Translations under genes and position numbers: made by a program
Source of the DNA: Fusobacterium sp. SYSU M8D902
Lineage (GTDB): Bacteria; Fusobacteriota; Fusobacteriia; Fusobacteriales; Fusobacteriaceae
Direction: 5' to 3'
Length of the DNA stretch: 64,000 bases
Assembly: GCF_040199715.1 (NCBI RefSeq)
Contig: NZ_JBEFNA010000003.1
Span: 1-64,000, forward strand
Part shown: positions 44,738 to 55,170 of the stretch, in pieces
Position numbering within the stretch: the first letter of the stretch is position 1
Layout of the letters: every line of letters starts with the position of its first letter
Notes under the pieces: generated by a model
Seen by the model: the letters and a program-made list of their open reading frames with translations, nothing else
What the model was told of the DNA's origin: nothing
The model's database searches: none

Positions 44738-46035
44738 AGTGTGTGTTAAAAAATAAGTTGGTGATAATTTTAATGTCAGCACTTATTTTTACTAATTGTT
44801 TTGCAAATGAGAACAGTAATAAAGATAGTGAAGAGTCAGTTGGATTTTTAACAAACATCAGACAGTTAAAAGAGTTATCAGATATTATGGATGTTATCAA
44901 TCAAAATTATGTTGGAGATAAGAAAATAGATAGAACAGTTCTTATGCAAGGAGCTTTGAAAGGGATGGTAGATTCTCTTGAAGACCCACACTCTAACTAC
45001 TTTACAAAAGAGCAACTAGAAAATTTCCAAGAGGATATAAAAGGAAAGTATGTCGGTGTAGGAATGGTAGTACAAAAAAGAGTTAATGAGCCTCTAGTTG
45101 TAGTATCACCTATTGAGGATAGTCCAGGATATAAAGCTGGAATGAAGCCTAAGGATAAGATAATAGCAATAGATGGAAAATCTACATACAATCTTACAAG
45201 TGAAGAGGCTGTTGAAAAGTTAAAGGGAAAAGAGAATACAAAGGTAAAAGTTACTGTGGTGAGAGAAGGTTTAAAAGAACCTAAAGAGATAGAGATCACT
45301 AGAGCAGTTGTAGAGTTAAAATATGTAAAAAATAAGATGTTAGATGAGAAGAATAAGATAGGGTATCTAAGACTTACTCAATTTGGTGAGAATGTATATC
45401 CAGATGTTGTAAAAGGATTGGAGGAGCTACAAAAAAAAGGAATGAAAGCTCTAGTATTTGACCTTAGAAGCAATCCTGGTGGAGCTTTAGATCAAGCAAT
45501 AAAAATATCATCTATGTTCTTAAAATCGGGTAAAGTAGTAAGTGTAAAATCAAAAGATGGTGAGGAGCAGATATCTAATAGAGAGGGAAAATACTATGGA
45601 GATTTTCCTTTGGTAATATTGATTAACGAGGGAAGTGCCTCAGCCTCTGAGATTGTTGCAGGAGCGATTAAAGATAATAAGAGAGGTCTTTTGATAGGTG
45701 AAAAAACTTTTGGTAAGGGAAGTGTACAGACATTAGTTAATTTACCTGATGGAGATGGAATAAAACTTACAATAGCTAAGTACTATACACCTAGTGGGGT
45801 ATGTATTCACGGTATTGGAATAGAGCCAGATGTAAAAGTAGAAGACAAAGAGGATTATATGCTTTTTGATGGAATGGTAACTAATATTGATGAAAAAGAA
45901 TCAAAAGAAAATAAGAAAGAGATAATAAAAGAAGTTATTGGAGAAAAGAAAGCTGAAGAGTTTGAGAAGCATAAAGATATTCAACTAGATACAGCTGTTG
46001 GAATCTTAAAAGGAATGCTTTTAGAAAGAAAATAG
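44734..46035 (+). CDS. ctpA: Carboxyl-terminal processing protease (S41 family)
   Basis: A 433-residue exported protease with an N-terminal signal segment (about 8-24), a PDZ domain (VSPIEDSPGYKAGMKPKDKIIAIDG, about 123-150) and the S41 catalytic region. The Ser/Lys dyad is in GSASASE (Ser303) and KTFGKGSVQ (Lys328). It trims periplasmic or wall-linked proteins. It is coupled to tlyA by ATGA overlap. Confidence 0.94.
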   Translation: MKCVLKNKLVIILMSALIFTNCFANENSNKDSEESVGFLTNIRQLKELSDIMDVINQNYVGDKKIDRTVLMQGALKGMVDSLEDPHSNYFTKEQLENFQEDIKGKYVGVGMVVQKRVNEPLVVVSPIEDSPGYKAGMKPKDKIIAIDGKSTYNLTSEEAVEKLKGKENTKVKVTVVREGLKEPKEIEITRAVVELKYVKNKMLDEKNKIGYLRLTQFGENVYPDVVKGLEELQKKGMKALVFDLRSNPGGALDQAIKISSMFLKSGKVVSVKSKDGEEQISNREGKYYGDFPLVILINEGSASASEIVAGAIKDNKRGLLIGEKTFGKGSVQTLVNLPDGDGIKLTIAKYYTPSGVCIHGIGIEPDVKVEDKEDYMLFDGMVTNIDEKESKENKKEIIKEVIGEKKAEEFEKHKDIQLDTAVGILKGMLLERK

Positions 46036-46047
46036 GAGAGGAAGAGT

Positions 46048-46713
46048 ATGTTATATATAGTGGCAACACCTATTGGTAACCTTGAAGATATGACTCTAAG
46101 AGGTATACGTATTTTAAAAGAGGTAAACTATATCTTTGCTGAAGATACAAGAGTTACTAAGAAATTATTAAACCATTTTGAAATTGAAAATACTGTATAT
46201 AGATATGATGAGTTCACTAAAATGCACCAGATAGCAAATATAATAAACCTTTTAAAAGAGGGAAAAGATATTGCACTAGTAACTGATGCAGGAACTCCTT
46301 GCATATCGGATCCTGGATATGAGCTAGTAGATGCAGCTCACAAAGAGGGATTAAAAGTTGTTCCTATTCCTGGAGCAAGTGCTCTTACAGCTTCAGCTTC
46401 TGTAGCTGGATTGAGTATGAGAAGATTTTGTTTTGAGGGATTTTTACCAAAGAAAAAGGGAAGACAAACTCTTTTGAAATCTTTGGCTGAAGAGGAGAGA
46501 ACAATAGTCATATATGAGTCTCCATTTAGAATAGAGAAGACATTGAGAGATATAGAGCAGTTTATAGGTGTAAGAGAAGTAGTAATAATAAGAGAGATTA
46601 CTAAGATTTATGAAGAGATATTGAGAGGAACTACTACTGAACTTATTGAGAAATTATCTAAAAATCCAATCAAAGGGGAGATAGTTCTTTTAGTAAAGGG
46701 ATTGGAAGATTAA
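46048..46713 (+). CDS. rsmI: 16S rRNA 2'-O-ribose C1402 methyltransferase RsmI
   Basis: A 221-residue SAM-dependent methyltransferase of the tetrapyrrole-methylase fold. The motifs VATPIGNLEDMTLRGI, AEDTRVT and DAGTPCISDPG are diagnostic. It modifies C1402 of 16S rRNA. GGAG precedes the ATG, and it lies 12 nt after ctpA. Confidence 0.96.
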   Translation: MLYIVATPIGNLEDMTLRGIRILKEVNYIFAEDTRVTKKLLNHFEIENTVYRYDEFTKMHQIANIINLLKEGKDIALVTDAGTPCISDPGYELVDAAHKEGLKVVPIPGASALTASASVAGLSMRRFCFEGFLPKKKGRQTLLKSLAEEERTIVIYESPFRIEKTLRDIEQFIGVREVVIIREITKIYEEILRGTTTELIEKLSKNPIKGEIVLLVKGLED

Positions 46714-46736
46714 AAAAGTAGTTAAGGAGAAAAATT

Positions 46737-47600
46737 ATGTCAATGACAAAGATAAACTGGTATCCTGGACATATGAAAAAGACAAAGGATTTGATAAAGG
46801 ACAATATGCAACTGATAGATATAGTTTTAGAAGTTGTAGATGCGAGAATACCAATATCAAGTAAAAATCCAGATATAACAGTTTTTGCAAAGAATAAAAA
46901 GAGAGTAATAGTTTTAAATAAGGCTGACTTAGTGGAAAAGAAAGAGTTAACTTATTGGAAAAAATACTTTAAAGAGAATAATTTTGCTGATGAAGTGTTA
47001 GAGATAAGTGCTGAGACAGGATTCAATGTAAAGGCACTATATTCAATAATAGACAAGGTATCAGCAGAAAAAAAAGAGAAGATGATGGCTAAAGGTCTAA
47101 GAAAAGTTAATACTAGATTGATGGTAGTAGGTATTCCAAATGTTGGAAAATCTAGACTTATCAATAGAATTGTTGGAAAAAATAGTACTGGTGTAGGAAA
47201 TAAACCTGGATTTACTAAAGGAAAACAATGGGTAAGAATAAAAGAGGGATTAGAACTTTTAGATATGCCTGGAATACTATGGCCAAAATTTGAAAGCGAA
47301 GAGGTTGGACAAAACCTTGCTATTACAGGAGCAATAAGAGATGAGATTCTTCCAATAGAGGAGATTGCAGGAATATTGATTTCTAAGATGATAAAGTATG
47401 AGATGTGGAATACATTGAAAGATAGATACAAGCTTTTAGATGAGGATAAGAGTACAATAATGGGTGAAATATTAGAAAAAATAGCTCTTAGAGGAAAGAT
47501 GTTCAATAAAGGTGAGAGCTTGAATATTCAACAAGCAGCTTATACTGTACTTAGAGATTATAGAAACTGTAGACTTGGAAAATTCGGTCTAGATAAGTAG
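46737..47600 (+). CDS. rbgA: Ribosome biogenesis GTPase RbgA/YlqF
   Basis: A 287-residue circularly permuted GTPase needed for late 50S assembly. The G motifs occur in permuted order: NKADL (G4), then GIPNVGKS (G1), then DMPG (G3). WYPGHMKKT at the N-terminus is typical. It is located among rRNA methyltransferase genes. AAGGAG precedes the ATG. Confidence 0.95.
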   Translation: MSMTKINWYPGHMKKTKDLIKDNMQLIDIVLEVVDARIPISSKNPDITVFAKNKKRVIVLNKADLVEKKELTYWKKYFKENNFADEVLEISAETGFNVKALYSIIDKVSAEKKEKMMAKGLRKVNTRLMVVGIPNVGKSRLINRIVGKNSTGVGNKPGFTKGKQWVRIKEGLELLDMPGILWPKFESEEVGQNLAITGAIRDEILPIEEIAGILISKMIKYEMWNTLKDRYKLLDEDKSTIMGEILEKIALRGKMFNKGESLNIQQAAYTVLRDYRNCRLGKFGLDK

Positions 47601-47614
47601 TATGGAGGAATTTT

Positions 47615-48436
47615 ATGGAAAAGCTAAGTGTAGATTTAGAAGTTTTAGAAGAGATACTTGTTAATTTTTTAAGAGAAGAAGCAACAAAAGTTGGATTTAA
47701 GAAGGTAGTTTTAGGATTATCAGGAGGAATAGATTCAGCATTAGTAGCTTTTTTAGCAGCAAAAGCTTTTGGTCCAGAGAATGTTTTGGGAATAATGATG
47801 CCATATAAGACATCTAGTAAAGAGAGTGTTGAACACGCAAAGCTTGTAGTTGAAAAAACAGGAATAAAAAGTAAATTGATAGAGATAACTCCAATGGTGG
47901 ATGCATATTTTCAAATGAACCCAGAGATGAACAGTCTTAGAAAAGGAAATAAAATGGCAAGAGAGAGAATGTCAATACTTTTTGATCACTCAGCTGCAGA
48001 GAATGCTTTAGTATTAGGAACTTCAAATAAAACAGAGCTACTTTTAGGATATGGAACACAGTTTGGAGATTCAGCTTCAGCAATAAATTCAATAGGAGAT
48101 CTATACAAAACTCATGTATGGGAGTTATCGAGACATATGGGAGTTCCAAATGAATTGATAGATAAGAAACCTAGTGCAGATCTGTGGGAAGGACAAACTG
48201 ATGAACAGGAGTTGGGATACTCTTATCTTATGGCTGATGAGATCCTATACAGATTTGTAGAGGAGAGAAAGAGCATAGATGAGATTGTTCAAGAGGGTTA
48301 TCCTTTGGAAATTGTTGAAAAAATAGTTAGAAGAACTAAGATAATGCAGTATAAACGTGTTATGCCTGTAATAGCTAAGGTATTTCCTAGAGGAATAGGA
48401 ACAGGATTTAGATATCCAAGAGATTGGGGAGTTTAG
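47615..48436 (+). CDS. nadE: NH3-dependent NAD synthetase
   Basis: A 273-residue enzyme converting deamido-NAD to NAD with ammonia and ATP. The P-loop-like [15 protein letters not shown] and [13 protein letters not shown] motifs are clear. There is no glutaminase domain, so ammonia should be the nitrogen donor, which suits an amino-acid-fermenting organism. It lies 14 nt after rbgA. Confidence 0.96.
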   Translation: MEKLSVDLEVLEEILVNFLREEATKVGFKKVVLGLSGGIDSALVAFLAAKAFGPENVLGIMMPYKTSSKESVEHAKLVVEKTGIKSKLIEITPMVDAYFQMNPEMNSLRKGNKMARERMSILFDHSAAENALVLGTSNKTELLLGYGTQFGDSASAINSIGDLYKTHVWELSRHMGVPNELIDKKPSADLWEGQTDEQELGYSYLMADEILYRFVEERKSIDEIVQEGYPLEIVEKIVRRTKIMQYKRVMPVIAKVFPRGIGTGFRYPRDWGV

Positions 48437-48461
48437 AAATTAAGTACAAAGAGGTGTATTT

Positions 48462-48827
48462 ATGGATAAAGACGAACACTTGAGGCATGAATTAGACGAG
48501 TTTAAAAAAGAGAAAGAGAGAATAAGAAACATTGTAGGTGAGATAGGAGGAAGGAATAATAAGCAACATAAGATAGTTAATTTTATCTTTTTAATATTGA
48601 TAGGAATACTTTTGATGTTAGGTGTTGTTTTACAAAAAATTACTCTGTTTTTAACCTTAGAGATAGTAGTATTATTGGGGATATTCAAGATTATTTGGAT
48701 GTTCTATGAATCTCAAAGAGCGAGTCATTTTCAATTTTGGATATTAAACTCTCTAGAATTTAAATTAAATGAGATAGAGAGAAGAGTAAAAAGAATAGAA
48801 AAGATGTTAAAAGAGGAAAAAGAGTAG
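48462..48827 (+). CDS. Small membrane protein with flanking coiled coils, unknown function
   Basis: A 121-residue protein I do not recognise. A charged N-terminal helix (1-35) is followed by two hydrophobic segments (about 38-57 and 60-80) and a C-terminal coiled-coil-like helix (NEIERRVKRIEKMLKEEKE). AGAGGTG precedes the ATG. It is the last gene of the long run, and its stop codon sits inside the terminator stem. Confidence 0.7.
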   Translation: MDKDEHLRHELDEFKKEKERIRNIVGEIGGRNNKQHKIVNFIFLILIGILLMLGVVLQKITLFLTLEIVVLLGIFKIIWMFYESQRASHFQFWILNSLEFKLNEIERRVKRIEKMLKEEKE

Positions 48828-48846
48828 GCTTAGCTACTCTTTTTTA
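48818..48846. terminator. Bidirectional terminator between the unknown membrane protein and the MATE gene
   Basis: AGAGTAG (48821-48827) pairs with CTACTCT (48834-48840), with flanking A-rich and T-rich runs. It overlaps the stop codon of the plus-strand gene. Confidence 0.82.
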
Positions 48847-50181
48847 CTACTTTTTTATAACTGAATGAAGATAGTTTTTAGCTCTTTTCATCAAAACAAA
48901 GCTCACTAATAAACAAAGTGATTCAGCTATGGGAATGGATAGCCATATTCCTATAGGACCTATAATCTTAGGTAGAGTAAAAAGAGGGATAACTATAAAT
49001 ACTATAGATCTTCCCATAGATACAATCACAGACTCTAAAGGTTTTTCAATAGCGGTTAAAAATGATGTTGAGATAATATTTAAGAATGAGATAAGATATG
49101 CAAAACTCATGTAAAATAGAGCTATTAAAGCTATATTTATCAAATCTTCATTTCCTTTAGAAAAGATCTCAATAATATCTTCCCCAACAATATGGCTAAT
49201 TATATATACAATAATACCAATTACTCCACCAGAGATAAGCGAGATTTTTAAAACTGCCTTTATTTTTATTAAATTTTTAGCTCCTAAATTATATGAAACT
49301 AATGGTTGAAGAGCTTGAGAAAGTCCATATAAAACGATATTCAATGTTTGATTTATATAGAAAACTATTGTTAAAGCTGAAACTCCAAGCACTCCAATCT
49401 CTCTCATAAGAGTTCTATTGAGTAGATACATAGCAGTAGTAGATGCAACTAGGGATAGCATTTCAGAACTACCATTATAGAAGATATTTTTTATATCTTG
49501 TAAATAGATGTTGAGATTTTTTCTAAGTTTTTTAAAATGAAGCTGAGGAAGTAGAACAAAAAATCCAGCAGCACATGCCATAAGAGTTGCTACAGCTCCT
49601 CCAGTCATTCCTAAATTAAATTTTACAATAAATAGATAGTCAAATAAGACATTCGTACTAAGACAGGTAAATCCACTAATAAAAACCCAATTTGGCTTTT
49701 CATATATTTTTACAAATGTTTCTGTAAAAATAGGTGAAGAGTAGAAAAAAGCTCCTATCATCATAGGCATTAGATAGGCTTTGACATATGGATATATCTC
49801 CTCATTAGTTCCCAATATTTTTATAAAAAAATCTAAGTTAAAAAGAATAAAAATAGAAAGAACTTCTAAAACTAGAAATAATAAGATAAGAGTCAAAGTA
49901 GTAGTCTCTTTAGCTTTATTATACTTTTTTCTTCCAGAGTAGATACTTGTGATAACTCCACCTCCCACACAGATCATAAGTCCAATACTGAGTAAAAAAT
50001 TGATAAGTGGCATTGAAAGGTTGACAGCTGCAAGACCAAGAGCACCAACATTTCTTCCTAAAAATATTCCATCAATCATCATTTCTAATGACACAACTAG
50101 CATACCAAATATACTAGGAATAGCAAACTTAAAAAATAGTTTAGTAATATCTCCATCTTTTAAAGTTAAATTTTCAGACAT
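48847..50181 (-). CDS. MATE family multidrug/Na+ antiporter
   Basis: A 444-residue transporter with about twelve hydrophobic segments and the MATE pattern (FKFAIPSIFGMLVVSLEMMIDGIFLG at the N-terminus). Such proteins export cationic drugs or dyes with Na+ or H+. It diverges from a MerR regulator, and its promoter has the long spacer and dyad typical of MerR control, so it is probably induced by a compound that the regulator senses. AAAGGAG precedes the ATG. Confidence 0.92.
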   Translation of the reverse strand: MSENLTLKDGDITKLFFKFAIPSIFGMLVVSLEMMIDGIFLGRNVGALGLAAVNLSMPLINFLLSIGLMICVGGGVITSIYSGRKKYNKAKETTTLTLILLFLVLEVLSIFILFNLDFFIKILGTNEEIYPYVKAYLMPMMIGAFFYSSPIFTETFVKIYEKPNWVFISGFTCLSTNVLFDYLFIVKFNLGMTGGAVATLMACAAGFFVLLPQLHFKKLRKNLNIYLQDIKNIFYNGSSEMLSLVASTTAMYLLNRTLMREIGVLGVSALTIVFYINQTLNIVLYGLSQALQPLVSYNLGAKNLIKIKAVLKISLISGGVIGIIVYIISHIVGEDIIEIFSKGNEDLINIALIALFYMSFAYLISFLNIISTSFLTAIEKPLESVIVSMGRSIVFIVIPLFTLPKIIGPIGIWLSIPIAESLCLLVSFVLMKRAKNYLHSVIKK

Positions 50182-50223
50182 AAATTTTTCTCCTTTTTAG
50201 TGATTATTTTTTCAAACTATGAT

Positions 50224-50255
50224 ATTATAAACTATATACTAAACTATATAGTCAA
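50224..50255 (-). promoter_or_regulatory. MerR-type promoter and operator of the MATE gene
   Basis: On the minus strand TTGACT (50255-50250) and TATAAT (50229-50224) are separated by 20 nt, the over-long spacer of MerR-activated promoters. The spacer largely consists of a perfect inverted repeat, ACTATATA-N6-TATATAGT (50231-50252). This places the regulator binding site between the -35 and -10 boxes, as in characterised MerR promoters. Confidence 0.8.
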
Positions 50256-50264
50256 GGGGTAAAT

Positions 50265-51098
50265 ATGAAAAAAATGTATAAAATTTCTGAATTAGCTGAA
50301 ATATTTGAAATTTCAAGGCAAACACTAATATTTTATCATAAAAAAGGAATTTTTGTTCCTAAAGAAATAGATAAAGATAATGGTTATAGATATTATTTAA
50401 AAGAGCAAATGTGGGATTTAATGCTTATACTAACTTTAAAAAGAGCTGGGTTTTCACTAGAAGAGATAAAAGATTTAGTTCAAAATAAAAAGATGAATAG
50501 CAACGTAGAATTTTTGGAGAAAAAGATAAGTGAAATAGACATAAAGATAGAGAACCTAAAGAATATAAGAAAAAATTTGGAGATAAGAATTAAAAATTTT
50601 AAGGAGAGTAATATAGAAGAAAATGATAATATAAAATTTGAAAAAAGTAAATCTATCTACTGGTATTCTCTTGAAATGGATAATCCAATAGATGAAAAAG
50701 AGATGATATCAAAATATCTAAAACTAAATGAGATAGCACAAAAAAATAGTATTGAGATTACAGAGTATATAAATATACTAGATTTAAAAAAGATAAAAAC
50801 TATAGGTTCGGATGATATACTGCCAATTTTAAAGATAGGGATATTGGTACCAAAAGAAAAAATATTTAAGGATTGTAAGGAACTCGTTGTTGGAAATTCT
50901 TTTAGTATTACTCATATAGATGCTTATGTAAATTTATATGATACCTATAAAAAATTAAGTGATTACATTGAAAAAAAGGGATATGAAAATTTGGATTACT
51001 CAATAGAATTTATGAAAGAGGTTACCATTCCTACAAAAAATGGAACAGGTGGTCTTTTAAAAATAATGATACCTGTTGAAATTGATTTTTTAAGATAA
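50265..51098 (+). CDS. MerR family transcriptional regulator
   Basis: A 277-residue regulator with an N-terminal MerR winged helix (residues 1-70; YKISELAEIFEISRQTLIFYHKKGIF), a long coiled-coil dimerisation helix (about 80-120) and a C-terminal domain of GyrI-like size and pattern that could bind drugs, as in BmrR. It is divergent from the MATE gene (83 nt between starts) and is probably its activator. Confidence 0.9.
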   Translation: MKKMYKISELAEIFEISRQTLIFYHKKGIFVPKEIDKDNGYRYYLKEQMWDLMLILTLKRAGFSLEEIKDLVQNKKMNSNVEFLEKKISEIDIKIENLKNIRKNLEIRIKNFKESNIEENDNIKFEKSKSIYWYSLEMDNPIDEKEMISKYLKLNEIAQKNSIEITEYINILDLKKIKTIGSDDILPILKIGILVPKEKIFKDCKELVVGNSFSITHIDAYVNLYDTYKKLSDYIEKKGYENLDYSIEFMKEVTIPTKNGTGGLLKIMIPVEIDFLR

Positions 51099-51110
51099 AT
51101 ATGATATAAT
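51082..51110 (+). promoter_or_regulatory. Promoter of the prfA-prmC-queA run
   Basis: TTGATT (51082-51087) and TATAAT (51105-51110) with a 17-nt spacer and TGa extended -10. The -35 box lies inside the end of the merR gene. Confidence 0.62.
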
Positions 51111-51147
51111 TACTAAGTTATAGTGTAGAAAAGGAGATGAGAAAATA

Positions 51148-52224
51148 GTGTTCGCTAAGTTAGAAGAGGTTGTAAGAAGATTTGATGAGCTTAATGAGAT
51201 GTTAGGATCACCAGAGATATTATCTGATCCTAAAAAAATGATGGAATGTAATAAGGCATTAGCTGAAATAACTCCACTTGTTGAGAAATATAAAGAGTAT
51301 AAAACTCTTAGTGAGGATTTACAATTTATAAAAGAAAATATCAGAAATGAAAAAGATCCTGATATGAGAGAGATGATGAACGAAGAGCAAAAGGAACTTG
51401 AAGAGAAGTTACCAGAGTATGAGCAAGAGTTAAAAATACTTTTACTTCCAAAAGATGAAAATGATGACAAAAACGTTATCGTAGAGATCAGAGGTGGAGC
51501 AGGAGGAGATGAGGCTGCTCTATTCGCAGGAGATCTATTCAGAATGTATTGTAGATATGCAGAGAGAAAAAAATGGAAGATAGAGATAATTGAGAAGCAA
51601 GAGATTGGTATTGGTGGATTAAAAGAGGCTGTGTTCAGTATCAATGGATTGGGAGCTTATTCAAGATTAAAATTTGAATCAGGAGTACATAGAGTACAAA
51701 GAGTACCTGAAACTGAATCAGCAGGAAGAGTTCATACATCTACAGCAACTGTTGCAGTTCTTCCAGAGGTAGAAGATGTAAAAGAGGTTAAGATTGATCC
51801 AAAAGACTTGAAAATAGATACATATAGATCTGGTGGAGCAGGAGGTCAGCACGTAAATATGACTGACTCTGCAGTTAGAATTACTCACCTACCTACAGGT
51901 ATAGTAGTACAGTGTCAAGATGAGAGATCTCAGCTAAAAAATAGAGAAAAAGCTATGAAACACTTAGTTTCAAAATTATATGAGATGGAATGTGAAAAGC
52001 AAAGAAGTCAGGTAGAAAGTGAAAGAAAACTTCAAGTAGGAACAGGGGATAGATCTGAAAAGATCAGAACATACAACTTCCCACAAGGAAGAATTACAGA
52101 TCACAGAATTAAATTTACTGTATATCAATTAGATGCATTTTTAGATGGAGATATAGATGAGATGATAGATGCTCTTATCACATTCAACCAAGCTGAAATG
52201 CTTGCAAGTGCATCAGAAGAGTAG
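51148..52224 (+). CDS. prfA: Peptide chain release factor 1
   Basis: A 358-residue release factor that reads UAA and UAG. The GGQ catalytic motif ([17 protein letters not shown]) and the [18 protein letters not shown] segment are visible, and the codon-recognition loop is RF1-like. It starts with GTG after AAGGAG. prmC, which methylates the GGQ glutamine, starts 1 nt after its stop. Confidence 0.96.
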   Translation: MFAKLEEVVRRFDELNEMLGSPEILSDPKKMMECNKALAEITPLVEKYKEYKTLSEDLQFIKENIRNEKDPDMREMMNEEQKELEEKLPEYEQELKILLLPKDENDDKNVIVEIRGGAGGDEAALFAGDLFRMYCRYAERKKWKIEIIEKQEIGIGGLKEAVFSINGLGAYSRLKFESGVHRVQRVPETESAGRVHTSTATVAVLPEVEDVKEVKIDPKDLKIDTYRSGGAGGQHVNMTDSAVRITHLPTGIVVQCQDERSQLKNREKAMKHLVSKLYEMECEKQRSQVESERKLQVGTGDRSEKIRTYNFPQGRITDHRIKFTVYQLDAFLDGDIDEMIDALITFNQAEMLASASEE

Positions 52225-52225
52225 T

Positions 52226-53362
52226 ATGAAATTACTAGAAATATTAAATTTTTCAAAAGAGTATTTGCAAAAATACTCTTTTTCAAAACCCCGTCTTGAA
52301 AGTGAGAAACTTATATCAGCAGTTTTAAAAATAGAGAGAATTGCTCTCTATGCTTATTTTGATATGGAACTTACACCTGAACAAAAGGATACTATAAAAA
52401 GATATTTGAGAGAGATGGCTCGAGCTAGAAAGGGCTTTGATGAACTTATAAAGGATAAGGGAGAAGAGAGTATGGATATGAAGAATTATAGAGATGAAAA
52501 TTATGAGCTTTTAAAGAAATCTATCCAATATCTAGAAAAATATCAGGTACCAAATGCTAAATTAGATGTAGAATATATATTTTCACATATACTTAAAGTT
52601 AATAGAATGACACTTACTTTGAATTTGAATAAAAAAATAGAAGATAGTGATAAACAAAAGATAAAAGAGATGTTAGTAGCTAGAGGAAAAGAGAGAAAAC
52701 CGTTACAATATTTACTTGGTGAGTGGGAATTTTATGGTTATCCATTTAAAGTAGATGAGAGAGTTTTAATTCCAAGAGCTGATACAGAGATCTTAGTAGA
52801 GCAATGTAAATACTTGGTAAATGATTTACCAACACCAAAAATCTTAGATATAGGGACAGGAAGTGGAGCTATAGCTATCACTTTAGGAAAAGAGTTAGCA
52901 AATGCTCATATACTAGGATTGGATATAAGTGAGGGAGCTCTAGCAGTTGCAACTGAAAATAGAGATTTAAATGGAGCACAGAATGTGAAGTTTTTAAAAT
53001 CAGATGTATTTTCAGTTTTAAGAAATGAGAAGTATAAAAATGTAAAATTTAATTTAATTATATCAAACCCACCATATATTCCAACAGATGAGTATAGAGA
53101 GTTAATGCCAGAGGTTTTAAAATATGAGCCACAAAATGCCCTTACAGATGGGGGAGATGGATACTTTTTTTATGAAAAAATATCAAAGGAGGCTTCAGAG
53201 TTTTTAACAAAAGATGGGTATTTAGCTTTTGAAGTAGGATATAATCAAGCAGAGAAAGTAGCTGAATTTATGAGAGAAAACAGTTTTGATGTTATCTCTA
53301 TAGTTAAAGATTATGGTGGAATAGATAGAGTAGTAATTGGAAAGAGAAGAGAGGAAAATTAA
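52226..53362 (+). CDS. prmC: Release factor glutamine methyltransferase with duplicated N-terminal domain
   Basis: A 378-residue PrmC, about 100 residues longer than the usual 270-290. It methylates the GGQ glutamine of release factors. The SAM motif ILDIGTGSG (206-214) and catalytic NPPY (281-284) are intact. The N-terminal helical domain is present twice: residues 2-70 and about 93-160 share the pattern Y-L-x-KY...L-x-x-E-x-(I/L)...L-K-(I/V)-x-R-(I/M). The start at 52226 is chosen because an earlier in-frame ATG lies inside prfA. It overlaps queA by 1 nt. Confidence 0.93.
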   Translation: MKLLEILNFSKEYLQKYSFSKPRLESEKLISAVLKIERIALYAYFDMELTPEQKDTIKRYLREMARARKGFDELIKDKGEESMDMKNYRDENYELLKKSIQYLEKYQVPNAKLDVEYIFSHILKVNRMTLTLNLNKKIEDSDKQKIKEMLVARGKERKPLQYLLGEWEFYGYPFKVDERVLIPRADTEILVEQCKYLVNDLPTPKILDIGTGSGAIAITLGKELANAHILGLDISEGALAVATENRDLNGAQNVKFLKSDVFSVLRNEKYKNVKFNLIISNPPYIPTDEYRELMPEVLKYEPQNALTDGGDGYFFYEKISKEASEFLTKDGYLAFEVGYNQAEKVAEFMRENSFDVISIVKDYGGIDRVVIGKRREEN

Positions 53363-54393
53363 TGTCTACAAAACTACATGATTATGATTATTATTTACCA
53401 GAAGAGTTGATAGGTCAGGAGCCAAGAGAGCCAAGAGATCATGCAAAGCTTATGTTGGTTGATAAAAATAATAAAAAATTAGAGCATAAACATTTTTATG
53501 ATATAATAGATTATCTTCATGAGGGAGATATCTTAGTTAGAAATTCTACTAAGGTAATACCAGCCAGATTATTTGGACATAAAGAGACTGGTGGAGTACT
53601 GGAGATTTTACTAATTAAAAGAATAAATCTAGACACTTGGGAGTGTCTATTGAAACCTGCAAAAAAATTGAAATTGGGACAAAAGCTTTATGTAGGACAA
53701 AATAATGAGCTTATTGCAGAGTTGATAGAGATAAAAGATGATGGAAATAGGGTATTAAAGTTTAGCTATGAAGGAGCTTTTGAAGAGGTGTTAGATAAAC
53801 TTGGGAATATGCCACTACCACCATATATAGTAGAGAGTTTGAAAGAGAAAGAGAGATATCAAACTGTGTATGCTCAAAAAGGTGAATCAGTAGCAGCACC
53901 AACTGCAGGATTACACTTTACAAAGGAATTATTAGAAAAAATAGAAAAAAAAGGGATAAAAATTGTAGATATATTTTTAGAGGTAGGTTTAGGAACATTT
54001 AGACCAGTTCAAACAGAGGATGTGTTAGATCATAAGATGCATGAGGAGATGTTTGAAATTCCTAAAGAAGCAGCAGATATAATAAATCAAGCAAAATTAG
54101 AAGGAAAGAGAGTAATCTCTGTAGGAACTACAAGTACTAGAGCATTAGAATCATCTGTAGATGAAAATGGAAAAGTGGTAGCTCAAAAAAATAGTACAGA
54201 GATATTCATATATCCAGGGTATAAATTTAAAGTTGTAGATGCATTAATAACAAACTTTCATTTACCTAAGTCAACACTATTAATGCTTGTATCAGCTTTT
54301 TCAAATAGAGAGTTTATGTTAGATGTTTATAGAACTGCTGTGGAAGAGAGATATCATTTCTTCAGTTTTGGAGATGCAATGTTTATCTATTAA
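53362..54393 (+). CDS. queA: S-adenosylmethionine:tRNA ribosyltransferase-isomerase
   Basis: A 343-residue enzyme that transfers ribose from SAM to preQ1 in tRNA, giving epoxyqueuosine. The N-terminal [24 protein letters not shown] and the C-terminal [16 protein letters not shown] motifs are clear. The start overlaps the prmC stop by one base. Other queuosine genes are not in the window. Confidence 0.96.
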   Translation: MSTKLHDYDYYLPEELIGQEPREPRDHAKLMLVDKNNKKLEHKHFYDIIDYLHEGDILVRNSTKVIPARLFGHKETGGVLEILLIKRINLDTWECLLKPAKKLKLGQKLYVGQNNELIAELIEIKDDGNRVLKFSYEGAFEEVLDKLGNMPLPPYIVESLKEKERYQTVYAQKGESVAAPTAGLHFTKELLEKIEKKGIKIVDIFLEVGLGTFRPVQTEDVLDHKMHEEMFEIPKEAADIINQAKLEGKRVISVGTTSTRALESSVDENGKVVAQKNSTEIFIYPGYKFKVVDALITNFHLPKSTLLMLVSAFSNREFMLDVYRTAVEERYHFFSFGDAMFIY

Positions 54394-54406
54394 TGGAGTT
54401 GATAGA

Positions 54407-54955
54407 ATGAGAATAATAGCAGGAGATGCAAAAAATAAAAAGATAAAGAGTAGAAAGGGAACAGACACTAGACCAACATTGGGGAGTATGAAGGAATCAC
54501 TATTTTCAATTATTGCTCCGTATGTTCCAGACTCTATATTTTTAGATCTGTTCAGTGGAAGTGGAAGCATATCTTTAGAGGCTTTAAGCAGAGGAGCTAA
54601 GAGAGCTGTTATGATTGAAAAAGATAGTGAAGCTTTAAAATTCATAATAGAGAATGTAAATAACTTAGGGTATGAGGACAGATGCAGAGCTTATAAAAAT
54701 GATGTAATCAGAGCTGTAGAGATCTTGGGAAGAAAAGGAGAAAAATTCAATATAATTTTTATGGATCCTCCATATAAAGATGAAACTTGTACAAGAGTTA
54801 TGAAGGCTATAGAAAAGAATGGAATTTTAGCAGATGATGGACTTATAATTTGTGAACACCATGTTTTTGAAGAGATGGCTGATGTTATTGGTGAGTATAA
54901 AAAGGCTGATGAGAGAAAATATGGTAAAAAATGTATAACATTCTACACAAGATAA
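54407..54955 (+). CDS. rsmD: 16S rRNA m2G966 methyltransferase RsmD
   Basis: A 182-residue methyltransferase. MRIIAGDAKNKKIKS and TRPTLGSMKESLFS at the N-terminus, FLDLFSGSGSISLEALSRGA (SAM site) and the catalytic MDPPY are all visible. The ATG at 54407 has GGAG 13 nt upstream and GATAG closer, giving a weak site, so coupling to queA is likely. A longer frame starting inside queA is rejected. Confidence 0.95.
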   Translation: MRIIAGDAKNKKIKSRKGTDTRPTLGSMKESLFSIIAPYVPDSIFLDLFSGSGSISLEALSRGAKRAVMIEKDSEALKFIIENVNNLGYEDRCRAYKNDVIRAVEILGRKGEKFNIIFMDPPYKDETCTRVMKAIEKNGILADDGLIICEHHVFEEMADVIGEYKKADERKYGKKCITFYTR

Positions 54956-54965
54956 GGAGATAACT

Positions 54966-55169
54966 ATGAAATTTGAAGAGAATCTTGCAGAGATAGATGG
55001 GATAATAGAGAAATTAGAGAGTGGAGAGCTTTCTCTAGCTGAATCTATAAAAGAGTATGAAATAGCTATGAAACTTCTAAAAAAATCTTCAGATCTACTG
55101 AATAAAGCTGAGGGAAAAGTTTTAAAAGTGGTAGAGAAGGATGAAGATCTATTGATTGAGGAGGTATAA
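54966..55169 (+). CDS. xseB: Exodeoxyribonuclease VII small subunit
   Basis: A 67-residue protein with the XseB pattern: KFEENLAEIDGIIEKLESGELSLAESIKEYE followed by the LLKKSSDLLNKAEGKV helix. It partners XseA, whose gene is not in the window. The pair xseB-ispA is conserved in many bacteria. AAGGAG precedes the ATG. Confidence 0.95.
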   Translation: MKFEENLAEIDGIIEKLESGELSLAESIKEYEIAMKLLKKSSDLLNKAEGKVLKVVEKDEDLLIEEV

Positions 55170-55170
55170 G

